DNA of 64,000 bases from Yoonia sp034652275. Its GTDB lineage: Bacteria > Pseudomonadota > Alphaproteobacteria > Rhodobacterales > Rhodobacteraceae. Below the pieces are notes generated by a model, which saw only the letters and a program-made list of their open reading frames with translations, made no database searches and was not told the DNA's origin. The translations under genes and the position numbers were made by a program. The first letter of the stretch is position 1; every line of letters starts with the position of its first letter. Location of the stretch: the NCBI RefSeq assembly GCF_034652275.1, contig NZ_JAXIWG010000002.1:434001-498000 (forward strand), written 5' to 3'. This document shows, one piece after another, positions 8,667 to 17,578 of the stretch.

Positions 8667-8938
8667 CATCCGATGACCTTTTTCCATGCGCTCAGCGTGA
8701 CATCCCCGAACAGGCCCGCCTTGGCATAGGGGTCATTGGCGGCCCAATCCTGCGCTGCGGCAAGGTCGGGCAATTCCAGAACGATCAGTGACCCGCACAT
8801 CTGCCCGTCCGCATCCAGAAGTGGCCCCGCCATCTCGACAACGCCGGTTTCGGCGACATAGGCCAGATGCGCCTCGCGGTTGTCCATCCGGGTTTGCAGG
8901 GCACCGGGTTTGTCTTTGGCAAGCAGGGCGAAACGCAT
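8666..8938 (-). CDS. YciI family protein
   Basis: The 90-residue protein has the YciI ferredoxin-like fold signature: an N-terminal strand with FALLAKDKPGAL, an R..H..Y/YV segment and the DPYAKAGLFGDV stretch carrying the conserved Asp-Pro. YciI-like proteins are small, soluble and mostly uncharacterised; some act as dehydrochlorinases or cis-trans isomerases. It lies directly before gpsA (stop at 8939) in a minus-strand run with tsaD and is coupled to the EVE gene downstream. Confidence 0.9.
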   Translation of the reverse strand: MRFALLAKDKPGALQTRMDNREAHLAYVAETGVVEMAGPLLDADGQMCGSLIVLELPDLAAAQDWAANDPYAKAGLFGDVTLSAWKKVIG

Positions 8939-9901
8939 CTATTCTTCTTTCAAGGGGCGCGACAGCAGGGCGTGCAGCGCGGTTTTCACATCGGTCCGAC
9001 CTGTCGTCAGGTCAGCGACAACCGTGCATATCGGCAGGTCGATGTCCAGATCAAGCGCCAGCTGGCGCAGCGCGCGGGCGGTGGCGGCACCTTCGACGGT
9101 GGTGCCGGCGTCGAAATCCCGCCCAGCCCCCAGCGCCATCCCGTAGCGGTAATTGCGCGACTGGTCGGACGTGCAGGTCAGCACCAGATCACCAAGGCCG
9201 GATAGTCCGGCAAGCGTGTCACTTTGTCCGCCAAGCTGGATGACCAGCCGCTGCATTTCCGCAAACCCGCGCGTGATGAGGGCGGCACGCGCGCTGTCGC
9301 CCAACCCTGCGCCAATCGTGACGCCTGCCGCAATGGCCATCACGTTCTTCAACGCGCCACCCAACTCCGCGCCGGTCACGTCGGTCGTGCGGTACAGCCG
9401 CAGGGTCGGGGTGGATAGCAGATGCTGCAGTGCGGCACCCGTGACGTCATCCGCACAGGCGATCGTCAGCGCCGTAGGCAAGCCGCGCGCGATATCGGCG
9501 GCAAAGCTGGGTCCGGTCAGGATCGCGGCCTGCGCATCAGGCACCAGATCGCGGATCGTGCTGGCGGGTCCGGTCATGCGGCCAAGGTCGATGCCCTTGC
9601 AGCAGGCGACCAGTGCTTTGCCTGACAGCTGCGCGCCATGCGCTTGCAAAAACGGGGTCAGCGCTTGCGCAGGGATCGCCAAAAGCAGGGTGTCACAGGC
9701 AAAAAGAGGCTCTAACGCTGCGGAAATCGTGATATTGTCCGGCAGCGTGACGCCCGGCAACCGCGCATTTTCGCGGCCACTTTGCATGAGCGTCACCGCC
9801 GCCGCGTCCCGTGCCCAAAGCTGCACATCGCGCCCGTCGCGTGCCAGCGCCACGCCCAACGCCGTGCCAAAGGCCCCACCGCCTGCAATCCCGATGGTCA
9901 T
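8939..9901 (-). CDS. gpsA: Glycerol-3-phosphate dehydrogenase [NAD(P)+]
   Basis: The 320-residue enzyme reduces dihydroxyacetone phosphate to sn-glycerol 3-phosphate for phospholipid synthesis. The N-terminal GIAGGGAFGTALG is the dinucleotide-binding glycine motif (about residues 4-16). GALKNVMAIAAG in the second half holds the catalytic lysine, and the SRNYRYG segment matches the family. Length is normal. It overlaps the tsaD stop by four bases (ATGA at 9898-9901), so the pair is translationally coupled. Confidence 0.96.
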   Translation of the reverse strand: MTIGIAGGGAFGTALGVALARDGRDVQLWARDAAAVTLMQSGRENARLPGVTLPDNITISAALEPLFACDTLLLAIPAQALTPFLQAHGAQLSGKALVACCKGIDLGRMTGPASTIRDLVPDAQAAILTGPSFAADIARGLPTALTIACADDVTGAALQHLLSTPTLRLYRTTDVTGAELGGALKNVMAIAAGVTIGAGLGDSARAALITRGFAEMQRLVIQLGGQSDTLAGLSGLGDLVLTCTSDQSRNYRYGMALGAGRDFDAGTTVEGAATARALRQLALDLDIDLPICTVVADLTTGRTDVKTALHALLSRPLKEE

Positions 9902-10980
9902 GCCTTGGCCCCTTTCTTGCCGGACCCCAGCATCGGGGCGGCTGTTTTGTCCAAAGGCCAGCGCGGGCGGGCCGACAGGGTCAGATCATCGCGCTGCCCG
10001 AGGGCCAGCAGTTCTGCCCCCGCATAGGCGATCATGGCGGCATTGTCGGTGCACAGCGCCAAGGGCGGTGCGACGAAATCAGTGTCTAATCCAGCGCAAA
10101 GCTGCATCAACCGGCCTCTGATCGTCTGGTTTGCAGCGACCCCGCCCGCGATGGCAAAGCAAGGGTGCGCAGGGTTCATCGCCAGATAGACCGCCAGCGC
10201 ACGGCGCGTTTTTTCGACCAGCACATCGGCGATGGCCGCTTGGAAAGACGCGCTCAGATCCGCCTGATCCTGTCGCGTCAGCCCGCCCTTGGCGGCGACC
10301 ACCCCGTCGCGCGCGCGCAGCATCGCGGTTTTGAGGCCGGAAAACGACATGTCGCAACCCGGCTGGTTCAGCAAGGGGCGCGGCAGGTCGAACGCGCGCG
10401 GATCTCCATCCGCTCCGGCGGTTTCAACCGCAGGTCCTCCGGGCTGTGACAGGCCAAGGATACGCGCGGTCTTATCGAAGGCTTCGCCCGGCGCGTCGTC
10501 GATGGTGCCGCCCAGACGGTGGTAGTCATCCGGTCCCGCGACGATCAGGAACTGGCAATGCCCGCCCGACACCAGCAGCATCAGATAGGGATAGGCGACG
10601 CGGTCCGTCAGGCGCGGCGTCAGGGCATGCCCAGCCAGATGGTTCACGCCGATCAGTGGCAGGCCAGTTGCCGCCGCCAGCCCTTTGGCGCACATGACGC
10701 CGGACAGCACCCCGCCGATCAGGCCGGGGCCAGCCGTGACGGCGATGGCGTCCAGATCGGCAAGGCGCAGGCCCGCGACGGCCAAAGCCTCCTCGACGCA
10801 ATGATCCAGCTTTTCGGCATGGGCGCGGGCCGCGACCTCGGGGACGACACCGCCGAAATCGGCGTGCAGCGCGGTCTGGCCGTAAACCACGGAGGACAGC
10901 ACGTCATGCCCGCGCACCACGGCGGCGGCTGTATCGTCGCAGCTGCTTTCGATGCCAAGAACGGTCAGCGCGCGTGCCAT
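9898..10980 (-). CDS. tsaD: tRNA N6-adenosine threonylcarbamoyltransferase TsaD
   Basis: The 360-residue protein is the catalytic subunit of the TsaBDE complex, which transfers threonylcarbamoyl to A37 of ANN-decoding tRNAs. Visible are the ASKHA-fold N-terminus LGIESSCDDTAAAVV, the metal-binding histidines in GVNHLAGHAL (about residues 113-122), and the glycine-rich VSGGH. I start at 10980 so that the N-terminus matches the family; the frame is open to 11025. It is divergent from hemD with 69 bases between the starts. Confidence 0.97.
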   Translation of the reverse strand: MARALTVLGIESSCDDTAAAVVRGHDVLSSVVYGQTALHADFGGVVPEVAARAHAEKLDHCVEEALAVAGLRLADLDAIAVTAGPGLIGGVLSGVMCAKGLAAATGLPLIGVNHLAGHALTPRLTDRVAYPYLMLLVSGGHCQFLIVAGPDDYHRLGGTIDDAPGEAFDKTARILGLSQPGGPAVETAGADGDPRAFDLPRPLLNQPGCDMSFSGLKTAMLRARDGVVAAKGGLTRQDQADLSASFQAAIADVLVEKTRRALAVYLAMNPAHPCFAIAGGVAANQTIRGRLMQLCAGLDTDFVAPPLALCTDNAAMIAYAGAELLALGQRDDLTLSARPRWPLDKTAAPMLGSGKKGAKA

Positions 10981-11049
10981 GCATTGATCCTGTTGCGTGT
11001 TTGCCCGACGCAGGTAACACTGCACCCGACTGCAAACAATGGGATCCCG

Positions 11050-11766
11050 ATGACACCTGTGCTGATCCTGACCCGTCCGGCCCCGCAGGCCGAGGCGTTC
11101 GCTGCCGAGATCGCGGCGCGATGGGCGGGGGCGCTGCGGATCATCTTGTCACCGCTCTTGCAGATTGTGCCCGTGCCCGTCACTGCCGATCTGACACAGG
11201 TCAAGGGTGTTATCTTTACCTCTGCCCATGGTGTCGCAGCTTCGCGCATGGCGGATTTGCCGCGCGGTCTGCCGGCATGGTGCGTGGGTGAAAAGACCGC
11301 GCAACTCGCCGCCGAGGCTGGTTTTGACGCCATCGCAGGGCCGGGCGACGCCGCGCGCCTTGCGGACAAGATCATCGGACGCCGCCCGCAGGGTCCGCTT
11401 GTACATCTGCATGGCGTGCATACGCGCGGTGGCATTTGTGAACGGCTGACAGGTGCGGGGATCGCTTGCAGCGACGTGATCGCATATGACCAGATCGCCC
11501 AATCGCTGACCGATGATGCCTTTGATGCGTTGCAGGGGGATACTCCGGTGATCCTACCCTTGTTTTCCCCGCGCACGGCCACAATTCTGGAAGGGCAAAG
11601 TCCGTTTTCGGCACCGGTGCATCTGATCGTGATCAGCACGGCCGTGCAAAGTGCCGCAGCCGCGATCGGTGTCCGCAGTCTGAGCGTTGCAGCCACGCCC
11701 GATGCCGATGCGATGATCGCGGCGACGCTCAAGCGGCTCAGCGTGGTGGCTGAACCGGCGTCTTAG
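11050..11766 (+). CDS. hemD: Uroporphyrinogen-III synthase
   Basis: The 238-residue HemD-like protein cyclises hydroxymethylbilane to uroporphyrinogen III in tetrapyrrole synthesis. The sequence is divergent, as is usual for HemD, but has the TRPAPQAEAF start, a FTSAHGVAA segment and a C-terminal LPLFSPRTA stretch expected of the two-domain fold. Position supports the call: it is divergent from tsaD and followed by the Mic60-like and hemY genes, a conserved alphaproteobacterial block. The ATG at 11050 begins the conserved domain. Confidence 0.9.
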   Translation: MTPVLILTRPAPQAEAFAAEIAARWAGALRIILSPLLQIVPVPVTADLTQVKGVIFTSAHGVAASRMADLPRGLPAWCVGEKTAQLAAEAGFDAIAGPGDAARLADKIIGRRPQGPLVHLHGVHTRGGICERLTGAGIACSDVIAYDQIAQSLTDDAFDALQGDTPVILPLFSPRTATILEGQSPFSAPVHLIVISTAVQSAAAAIGVRSLSVAATPDADAMIAATLKRLSVVAEPAS

Positions 11767-11851
11767 GGGCCCTTGCTTGAGGAAGGGTGATAGGTCAGCT
11801 AGTCTGCCTGCAACCGCCACGCGTGTGTCAGGGAATGGAAAAGGGCATTTA

Positions 11852-13045
11852 ATGGTCAAACAACCTGCCAAAAGGCCCAGAGCCACCGCCAAAGCGACAA
11901 ATCCAGCGGCAGGCAAGCCATCGGCAAACGAATCGCAGCCTGCCGCAGCACCAGTGGCCGACCTGATCCCCCCGGAAGTGCATGTGCCAGACGCGCCAAC
12001 AGCCGCGCCCGAAACGCCGCAAGCAACAGTGCAGACACCCCCACCGGACGTGCCGCCTGCGCCGGAGCCTGCCGCCACCGTGCGATCAGGGAGCGGATTT
12101 GCGCCGATGCTTGTGGGCGGGCTGGTCGCAGGTGCTATCGGGTTTGCCGTGGCGACGTTGACAACCCCGTCAGGACAGATGGATGTTCAGGATATGCTGG
12201 CTGCGCAAGATGCCAGCATCGCCGCGATCCAGCAACAGGTGAACGGCCAGCAAAGCGTTGATCTGGCGCCTCTCGAATCCGGTCTGGCCGATCTCGCCTT
12301 GCAGGTCACGGGCCTGCAGGATGATCTTGCCGCAACGACCGAAGCACTCGAAGGGCGCATTGCAGCACTTGAGAACAGGCCGGTCGGCAGTACCACGGGC
12401 GAAGCCTCCGCCGGTGCCACGGCGGAATTCGAGGCTGATGTCGCAGCGCTGCGTGCAGAGCTGACCGAACTGACCAATATGGCAAGGACAGAGCTGGACA
12501 CAGCCCGCGCCGAAGCCGCCGCAATCGAGGAAAACGCCGCCGCTGCTGCCCGTGCGGCTGCCGGACGTGCCGCCCTTGCGCGGCTGCAAACAGGTATCGA
12601 AAGCGGCGCACCTTTGGGCGCTGCACTTGCCGATCTGGAAGATGTGCTGGGCGCACCTGCGCCTGATGCTTTGCTGGCCGTGCAGGACGGTGTGCCGACC
12701 CTTGCCGCCTTGCAGGACAGCTTTCCGGCCTATGCCCGCGCTGCCCTGACGACCGCGCGCGCCGAAGGTGTCGCAGGCGAGGATGCGTCCGGTGTCGGCG
12801 CATTCCTGCGCAACCAGTTTCAGGTCCGGTCGGTCAATCCGCGCGAGGGCGACGATGTCGATGCGATGCTGTCGCGCGCGCAGGCCGCTTTGCGGGGCGG
12901 CCTGCTGGCCGAAACACTGGCCGAAATCGCGCAACTGCCCGAAGTGGCGCGCGCGGAATTGTCCGACTGGCTTGCCCTTGCCGAGGCGCGCGCCGATGCT
13001 GTTGCGGCGATCGACACGCTCTCCGCATCCCTCAGTGAGAATTGA
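11852..13045 (+). CDS. Mic60/mitofilin-like inner-membrane protein
   Basis: The 397-residue protein has a Pro/Ala-rich cytoplasmic head (1-85), one membrane segment (about 90-110, GGLVAGAIGFAVATL) and an extended alanine-rich coiled coil (about 115-265). A C-terminal mitofilin domain includes FLRNQFQVRSVNP and a following acidic DDVDAMLSRAQ stretch. Alphaproteobacterial Mic60 is the homologue of the mitochondrial cristae-junction protein and is known to sit beside hemD and hemY. It likely bends or tethers inner membrane to the outer membrane. The ATG at 11852 is preferred over 11777; its upstream region has an AAGGGC site. Confidence 0.9.
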   Translation: MVKQPAKRPRATAKATNPAAGKPSANESQPAAAPVADLIPPEVHVPDAPTAAPETPQATVQTPPPDVPPAPEPAATVRSGSGFAPMLVGGLVAGAIGFAVATLTTPSGQMDVQDMLAAQDASIAAIQQQVNGQQSVDLAPLESGLADLALQVTGLQDDLAATTEALEGRIAALENRPVGSTTGEASAGATAEFEADVAALRAELTELTNMARTELDTARAEAAAIEENAAAAARAAAGRAALARLQTGIESGAPLGAALADLEDVLGAPAPDALLAVQDGVPTLAALQDSFPAYARAALTTARAEGVAGEDASGVGAFLRNQFQVRSVNPREGDDVDAMLSRAQAALRGGLLAETLAEIAQLPEVARAELSDWLALAEARADAVAAIDTLSASLSEN

Positions 13046-13056
13046 AAGCGACATAT

Positions 13057-14496
13057 ATGCTCTGGTCATTGATAAAAATCACCGCTTTCATCCTGACGGT
13101 CACCGCGCTGACCTATGGTGCCACGATGCTTTACGATGTCGACGGCGGCGCGACGATTGCCGTTGCGGGGATCGAATTCACGCTCAGCACGCTGGACATG
13201 GTGTTCTTGCTGGTCGGGCTTGTCGTACTGGTCTGGCTGGGCCTGCGGTTGCTGGCGTTTCTGGCGGCCAGCTATCATTTCCTGAATGGCGACGAGACCG
13301 CGATTTCACGCTATTTCGACCGCAACCGCGAACGCAAAGGATACGAGGCGCTGGCCGAAGGCATGATGGCGCTTGCCTCGGGAGAGGGGCATCTGGCGAT
13401 GACCAAGGCGGCGCGCGCGGAAAAATATCTGCACCAGCCGCAACTGACGAACCTTTTGACCGCACAGGCCGCCGAAATGACGGGCGACCGGCGCAAGGCG
13501 GAAGAAACCTACAAGAAACTGTTGGCCGATGACCGCACCCGTTTCGTCGGTGTGCGTGGCATCATGAAGCAGAAACTGGCCGAGGGCGACACCGACCTTG
13601 CCCTCAAGCTTGCGCAAAAGGCCTTTACGCTGAAACCCAAACACGCGGAAACGCAGGACATTCTGCTGCGGCTGCAGGCCGACAAGGCCGACTGGAAAGG
13701 CGCACGGCAGACGCTTGGCGCCAAGCTCAAGTCCGGCACCCTGCCGCGCGACGTGCATAAACGGCGCGACGCCGTGCTGGCCCTGTCCGAGGCGCGTGAC
13801 ATTCTGCACGACGGCAACTCCATCGAAGCCCGCGAGGCCGCGATCGAGGCGAACCGCCTGTCGCCCGACCTGATCCCTGCCGCTGTCATGGCCGCACGCG
13901 GCTATATCGCGCAAGGCAACGCCCGTTATGCGTCGCGTGTGCTGGTCAAGACATGGACCGCGCAGCCGCATCCCGACCTTGCGACCGCCTTTGCCGAAAT
14001 CGTGCCGGACGAGACGCCAGCGGCGCGGCTCAAACGGTTCGCCGCGCTTACGAATGCTGCGCCCGACCACCCCGAAACCAAGATGCTGATGGCCGAGCTG
14101 CACATTGCCGCCGAGGATTTTCCGGCTGCGCGCCGCGATATCGCTGATCTGGTCGAATCTGATCCGACCGCCCGCAGCCTTGCGCTGATGGCTGCGATCG
14201 AACGCGGTGTCGGCGCGGACGATTTCGTCGTGCGCGGCTGGCTGACCCGTGCCTTGACCGCGCCGCGCGGCCCGCAATGGATTTGCGACAACTGTCAGCA
14301 CATCCATCCGCAATGGGGGCCTGTCTGCGGCAATTGCAGCGCCTTCGACACCTTGTCGTGGAAACGTCCACCCCCTGGCGAAGTCTCGATGCCCGCGGGA
14401 ACCGAGATGCTGCCGCTGATCGTCGGGACACAGCCCGAACTGGAAGAGGTCTTGCCCGACGACGCCGAGACAGTGCCGGACGACGGCGCAAAATAG
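13057..14496 (+). CDS. hemY: HemY-like TPR membrane protein with C-terminal metal-binding ribbon
   Basis: The product has about 479 residues. Two N-terminal membrane helices (about 5-25 and 45-70) are followed by the HemY N-terminal domain, then TPR-like helical repeats (about 115-395). A cysteine ribbon closes the protein, with CxxC at about 410-413 and CxxC at about 424-427, framed by Trp at 408, 420 and 435. The name reflects linkage to heme genes; no enzymatic step is established. The ribbon recalls the rubredoxin-like domain of LapB/YciM. I chose the ATG at 13057, with GAAAG about 8 bases upstream, over a TTG at 13042 that overlaps the previous stop. Confidence 0.88.
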   Translation: MLWSLIKITAFILTVTALTYGATMLYDVDGGATIAVAGIEFTLSTLDMVFLLVGLVVLVWLGLRLLAFLAASYHFLNGDETAISRYFDRNRERKGYEALAEGMMALASGEGHLAMTKAARAEKYLHQPQLTNLLTAQAAEMTGDRRKAEETYKKLLADDRTRFVGVRGIMKQKLAEGDTDLALKLAQKAFTLKPKHAETQDILLRLQADKADWKGARQTLGAKLKSGTLPRDVHKRRDAVLALSEARDILHDGNSIEAREAAIEANRLSPDLIPAAVMAARGYIAQGNARYASRVLVKTWTAQPHPDLATAFAEIVPDETPAARLKRFAALTNAAPDHPETKMLMAELHIAAEDFPAARRDIADLVESDPTARSLALMAAIERGVGADDFVVRGWLTRALTAPRGPQWICDNCQHIHPQWGPVCGNCSAFDTLSWKRPPPGEVSMPAGTEMLPLIVGTQPELEEVLPDDAETVPDDGAK

Positions 14497-14540
14497 CGCT
14501 TTTCGACGCCGGATCGGGATGCTATGTCCCGCCGCGGTAG

Positions 14541-14616
14541 GCCGCTGTAGCTCAGCTGGTAGAGCACGTCATTCGTAATGATGGGGTCGGGGGTTCGAGT
14601 CCCTTCAGCGGCACCA
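14541..14616 (+). tRNA. tRNA-Thr (anticodon CGT)
   Basis: A complete cloverleaf can be folded: acceptor GCCGCTG/CAGCGGC, D-arm GCTC/GAGC, anticodon stem CGTCA/TGATG with loop TTCGTAA (anticodon CGT), T-loop TTCGAGT, discriminator A and encoded CCA at 14614-14616. It decodes ACG. It lies 44 bases after hemY. Confidence 0.97.
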
Positions 14617-14670
14617 CTTTCCTGTCCAAAACTATCCGATGCTGTCCGGTCCTGCTTTGGATGCACAGTA

Positions 14671-16017
14671 TCACATTTTTGCGTTGTCGCATGCGCAGAC
14701 GGCTTCTGGTGCTACCGCAGGCTCTGCAGCCATTTCGCGCAGGTGTATTCCCAGAAGCACAAGGGCAGGCCAGAGCAGATAGACCTGAATCTCGATATTC
14801 TCGCCGAAACTCAGCAACAGCATCGTCAGGATGATCCCTAGCGGTAACCGCCCGCGCGGATGCAAGACTGTATCGACAGCGACACGAATGGCATGGACGG
14901 CAAAAGGCACAAGATAGGCGAGGAAGCCGACCATCCCCTTGACAAACAACAGCCCCCACCACGTGTGATGGCTGCCGATGGGCATAAACTCCACCAGATG
15001 CGGGCCGGGCTGGACCGTGCCGTGCCCCCACCAATAGGCGTCCTCTTCCCAGCGTTCGGCAGCGATCCTTTGCAGGGTTTCGCGCACCCGCGTGCTGTCG
15101 GCGCGTGCCGCACGGAAACCGGCAATGCCACCTGCGATCCCGTCCATCAGGGCGGTCCCGAACACGGCCAAAGATGCGACCAGACCGGCCGCGACTTTCC
15201 ACGCCCAGCCTTGCAGCATCAATGAAAGCAGGCGAGGCCCCAATGTGCAGGCGACCAGCCCGACCAGACCCATGCGCGATTTCGTCAGCACGATCATGGC
15301 AACGCCCGCCGTGACGGCGACGGCCTTCCAGCCGCGGTGATCCTCTTCAAGGCCGAAAAGCACCATGATCACGCCCAGCAGCGCCGCAAAGGGCGACCAC
15401 GGGGCAAAGAACTGCCAGCGCGGCGTCCAGCTCGACGGGTCGTAGGTGAAGATATAGACCCCGAAATAGGCGGGGCCCGGCCCGCCAACCACGCGCAAAG
15501 GCGACACGAACAATTGTTGTGGCAGCCCTGCAAGATATCCAAGGATCAGCAGCGGTGTGATGATCAGCGTCCAGAGCGCAAGGATGGATTGCGCACGCAC
15601 CAGCATCCTGCGCCGGATCGGCAGGACTGCGCCTGCCAGCAGGAACAACACGATCAGCGCCCAGCCCTTGGCCCAGCCGATGCTGGATTTGATGATCGCC
15701 CCTGTCGAAAAGCCCCATTGCAGATGCCCGACCCAAAGAGCCACCAGCATTACGCCCATGCCCGCTGCCCACAGCCAGACCAGCCCCGGTACCGCCCCTG
15801 TCGCCCGCAGGTCTGCCCGGATCGCGGGGCCAAGGTAGAGCGAAAGCAGCGCAAGCCCGCCCAAGAGCCAGCCCAGCACCGGACCCACCACGTAAAGCGC
15901 GCCGATGGCATAGAAAGGCCATGTCCAGACCAGCGGATACCAGACCAAAGCCTCGGCCGCGTTGATGGGCCGGATCGCGGGGCTGGCCACGGCCGTCATC
16001 GGCAGGGTCGCGGTCAT
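14671..16017 (-). CDS. O-antigen ligase / Wzy-like EPS polymerase
   Basis: The 448-residue protein has about ten to twelve hydrophobic segments and one large periplasmic loop (about residues 300-365). That loop holds RVRETLQRIAAERW and a GHGTVQPGPHLVEFMPIGSHH stretch typical of the Wzy_C / O-antigen ligase family. It would polymerise lipid-linked repeat units in the periplasm. It overlaps the Wzz-like gene by four bases (ATGA), so polymerase and chain-length regulator are coupled, and it is the last gene of the EPS locus. Polymerase versus ligase cannot be settled from sequence; EPS context favours polymerase. Confidence 0.85.
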   Translation of the reverse strand: MTATLPMTAVASPAIRPINAAEALVWYPLVWTWPFYAIGALYVVGPVLGWLLGGLALLSLYLGPAIRADLRATGAVPGLVWLWAAGMGVMLVALWVGHLQWGFSTGAIIKSSIGWAKGWALIVLFLLAGAVLPIRRRMLVRAQSILALWTLIITPLLILGYLAGLPQQLFVSPLRVVGGPGPAYFGVYIFTYDPSSWTPRWQFFAPWSPFAALLGVIMVLFGLEEDHRGWKAVAVTAGVAMIVLTKSRMGLVGLVACTLGPRLLSLMLQGWAWKVAAGLVASLAVFGTALMDGIAGGIAGFRAARADSTRVRETLQRIAAERWEEDAYWWGHGTVQPGPHLVEFMPIGSHHTWWGLLFVKGMVGFLAYLVPFAVHAIRVAVDTVLHPRGRLPLGIILTMLLLSFGENIEIQVYLLWPALVLLGIHLREMAAEPAVAPEAVCACDNAKM

Positions 16018-17450
16018 CGCGCCTGATCCGGCTTGGCCAGCAGCTTGTCGATCAGCGGGCGGCGCATCCAGCCCATCATCAGCCCGATCATCAGAAAGAG
16101 CGTCGCAGCCCCCCCCGCCCCGATCGCCACCTTGCGCCGCGGCGAGGACGGATCGACAGGCAGCGACGGGTCTTCCAGCACCTGCACCAACGGGTAGGAC
16201 ACATAGATATCCGTCCGTGTTGTGTCCGACCGCGCCATGGCGGATGCAAAGACAGCCTCGGCCACGGCGTAATCGCGTTGCAAGGCTTCCAGCTCGGCGG
16301 CGGCGTCAATCAGACCGGCGACACGCGCCTGCGCCTGCGTCACGCGGGCCGCCATTTCTGCCACCTCGACGGCAAGGGATGCACGGTCAGTGTCGGTTTC
16401 CACCAGCCGTGCCAGCAAACCCGCCCTTGCGCCGACCGATGACAGGTCAAGCTGGGTGATCTGGTCCGCCGTCAGCCCCGTCAGCGCCGCCGCACGGCTG
16501 CGGGCATGGTGCAAGGTGGCGTCCAGCGCAGCACGCGCTTCGGTCACGCGCGGGTGGTTGGGGCCGAACTGGCCGGCCATCCGCGCCTCTTCCGCCGCTT
16601 GGCCGGACATTTCGGCCACGATGGCCGCGAATTCGCTGTCGGCATGCAGGCGCAAGGCCGCTGCCGCCAGCAAAGGCGTGGTGTCCAGCGCGCGTTCCAG
16701 TGCCGCGACCGCTTCGCTGCGTTCGCTCAGCCGTGTCCGCGCGAGGCCCAGCTCTTGCGCCAAGGCTTCGGTGCTGGCGACCAGCGTGTCATATTGGTTG
16801 ATCGACATCAGACCGCTGCGGCGTTGCAGTTCGGATATCCGTGCGCGCGTCTGGCCCACCGTATCGCGGTAATCGTCGATGGCGACTTGCCCTGTGATAT
16901 TGCGCATGTCGATTTCATCATGGCGCAGGGCATCCACCTCGGCGCTGAAGGCGGCAAGCAACGCGCGCGCGCGCGCGCGCGCATCTTCGGGGGAATTGCC
17001 CACCATCTCGATCCGGATCAGGCCGGTCTGGTCCACCAGCCGGATGCGTGGCTGGCCGAAATCGCGCGCCTCCATCGCGACCGAGGCGGCGGCTGTATCA
17101 AGGATGCGACCTGCCCCCAGCAGACGTTGATAGGTCACTGTCGGGCTGATCGACGTATTGGCGAAAGGCGAGGCCGAGGACGAACTTGCCTGTCCGATCC
17201 GGTCCAGATTGAGGCTGGCCCCCGCACCCGCACCCGGCAGGATCAGCGATGCCTCCGAGGTATAGCGCAGCGGCGATTTCGCCAGATAGCCGGTGATTGG
17301 CACCCAGATTGCGCCAACGCCCAACAGCAGCATGGCCAGATAGCGCGGCATGCGGCCAAGGTCGTTGATCGCCCCGCCCCGAAATATCCGCGCAAAGCTG
17401 ATCCTGCGGCGTGGCATGGCTGGCGGTGTGAAGTCGGCGGTCAAGGTCAT
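16014..17450 (-). CDS. Wzz/GumC-like polysaccharide co-polymerase
   Basis: The 478-residue protein has an N-terminal membrane segment (about 35-58), a Wzz domain, a long helical coiled region (about 180-400) and a C-terminal membrane helix (about 440-460, AIGAGGAATLFLMIGLMMGW). No tyrosine-kinase domain follows, so it is the PCP-2-type scaffold without its kinase. It sets chain length and links Wzy to the Wza exporter. Residues near 157-163 (alternating Arg and Ala) are encoded by an uninterrupted (CG)10 tract, which could slip. Confidence 0.87.
   Translation of the reverse strand: MTLTADFTPPAMPRRRISFARIFRGGAINDLGRMPRYLAMLLLGVGAIWVPITGYLAKSPLRYTSEASLILPGAGAGASLNLDRIGQASSSSASPFANTSISPTVTYQRLLGAGRILDTAAASVAMEARDFGQPRIRLVDQTGLIRIEMVGNSPEDARARARALLAAFSAEVDALRHDEIDMRNITGQVAIDDYRDTVGQTRARISELQRRSGLMSINQYDTLVASTEALAQELGLARTRLSERSEAVAALERALDTTPLLAAAALRLHADSEFAAIVAEMSGQAAEEARMAGQFGPNHPRVTEARAALDATLHHARSRAAALTGLTADQITQLDLSSVGARAGLLARLVETDTDRASLAVEVAEMAARVTQAQARVAGLIDAAAELEALQRDYAVAEAVFASAMARSDTTRTDIYVSYPLVQVLEDPSLPVDPSSPRRKVAIGAGGAATLFLMIGLMMGWMRRPLIDKLLAKPDQAR
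16962..16982. repeat. (CG)10 dinucleotide tract inside the Wzz-like gene
   Basis: Twenty-one bases alternate C and G without interruption. On the coding strand they give alternating Arg and Ala codons. The length is unusual even for a GC-rich genome, and gain or loss of one unit would shift the reading frame. Confidence 0.95.
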
Positions 17451-17545
17451 CGGTTTGGTCTTTCTGGGACGTTCACCGCTGATTAACCTTTTTACAAAGC
17501 CACGATGAGCCGCGCTATCGCATAGGCCTTTGCGCCGACGGATGC

Positions 17546-17569
17546 GCGGCTACCCATCGGGATAGCCGC
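17546..17569. promoter_or_regulatory. EPS palindrome, copy 1 (core 17551-17564)
   Basis: The core is TACCC-ATCG-GGATA, one mismatch from TATCC-N4-GGATA. Flanks GCGGC and GCCGC extend the dyad to 24 bases with a single mismatched pair. It lies in the 128-base gap between the GT4 stop and the Wzz-like start, about 100 bases upstream of that start. It could act as operator for wzz-wzy or, as RNA, as a terminator hairpin for the GT4 gene (no T-tract). Confidence 0.55.
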
Positions 17570-17578
17570 CGCGCGCTG

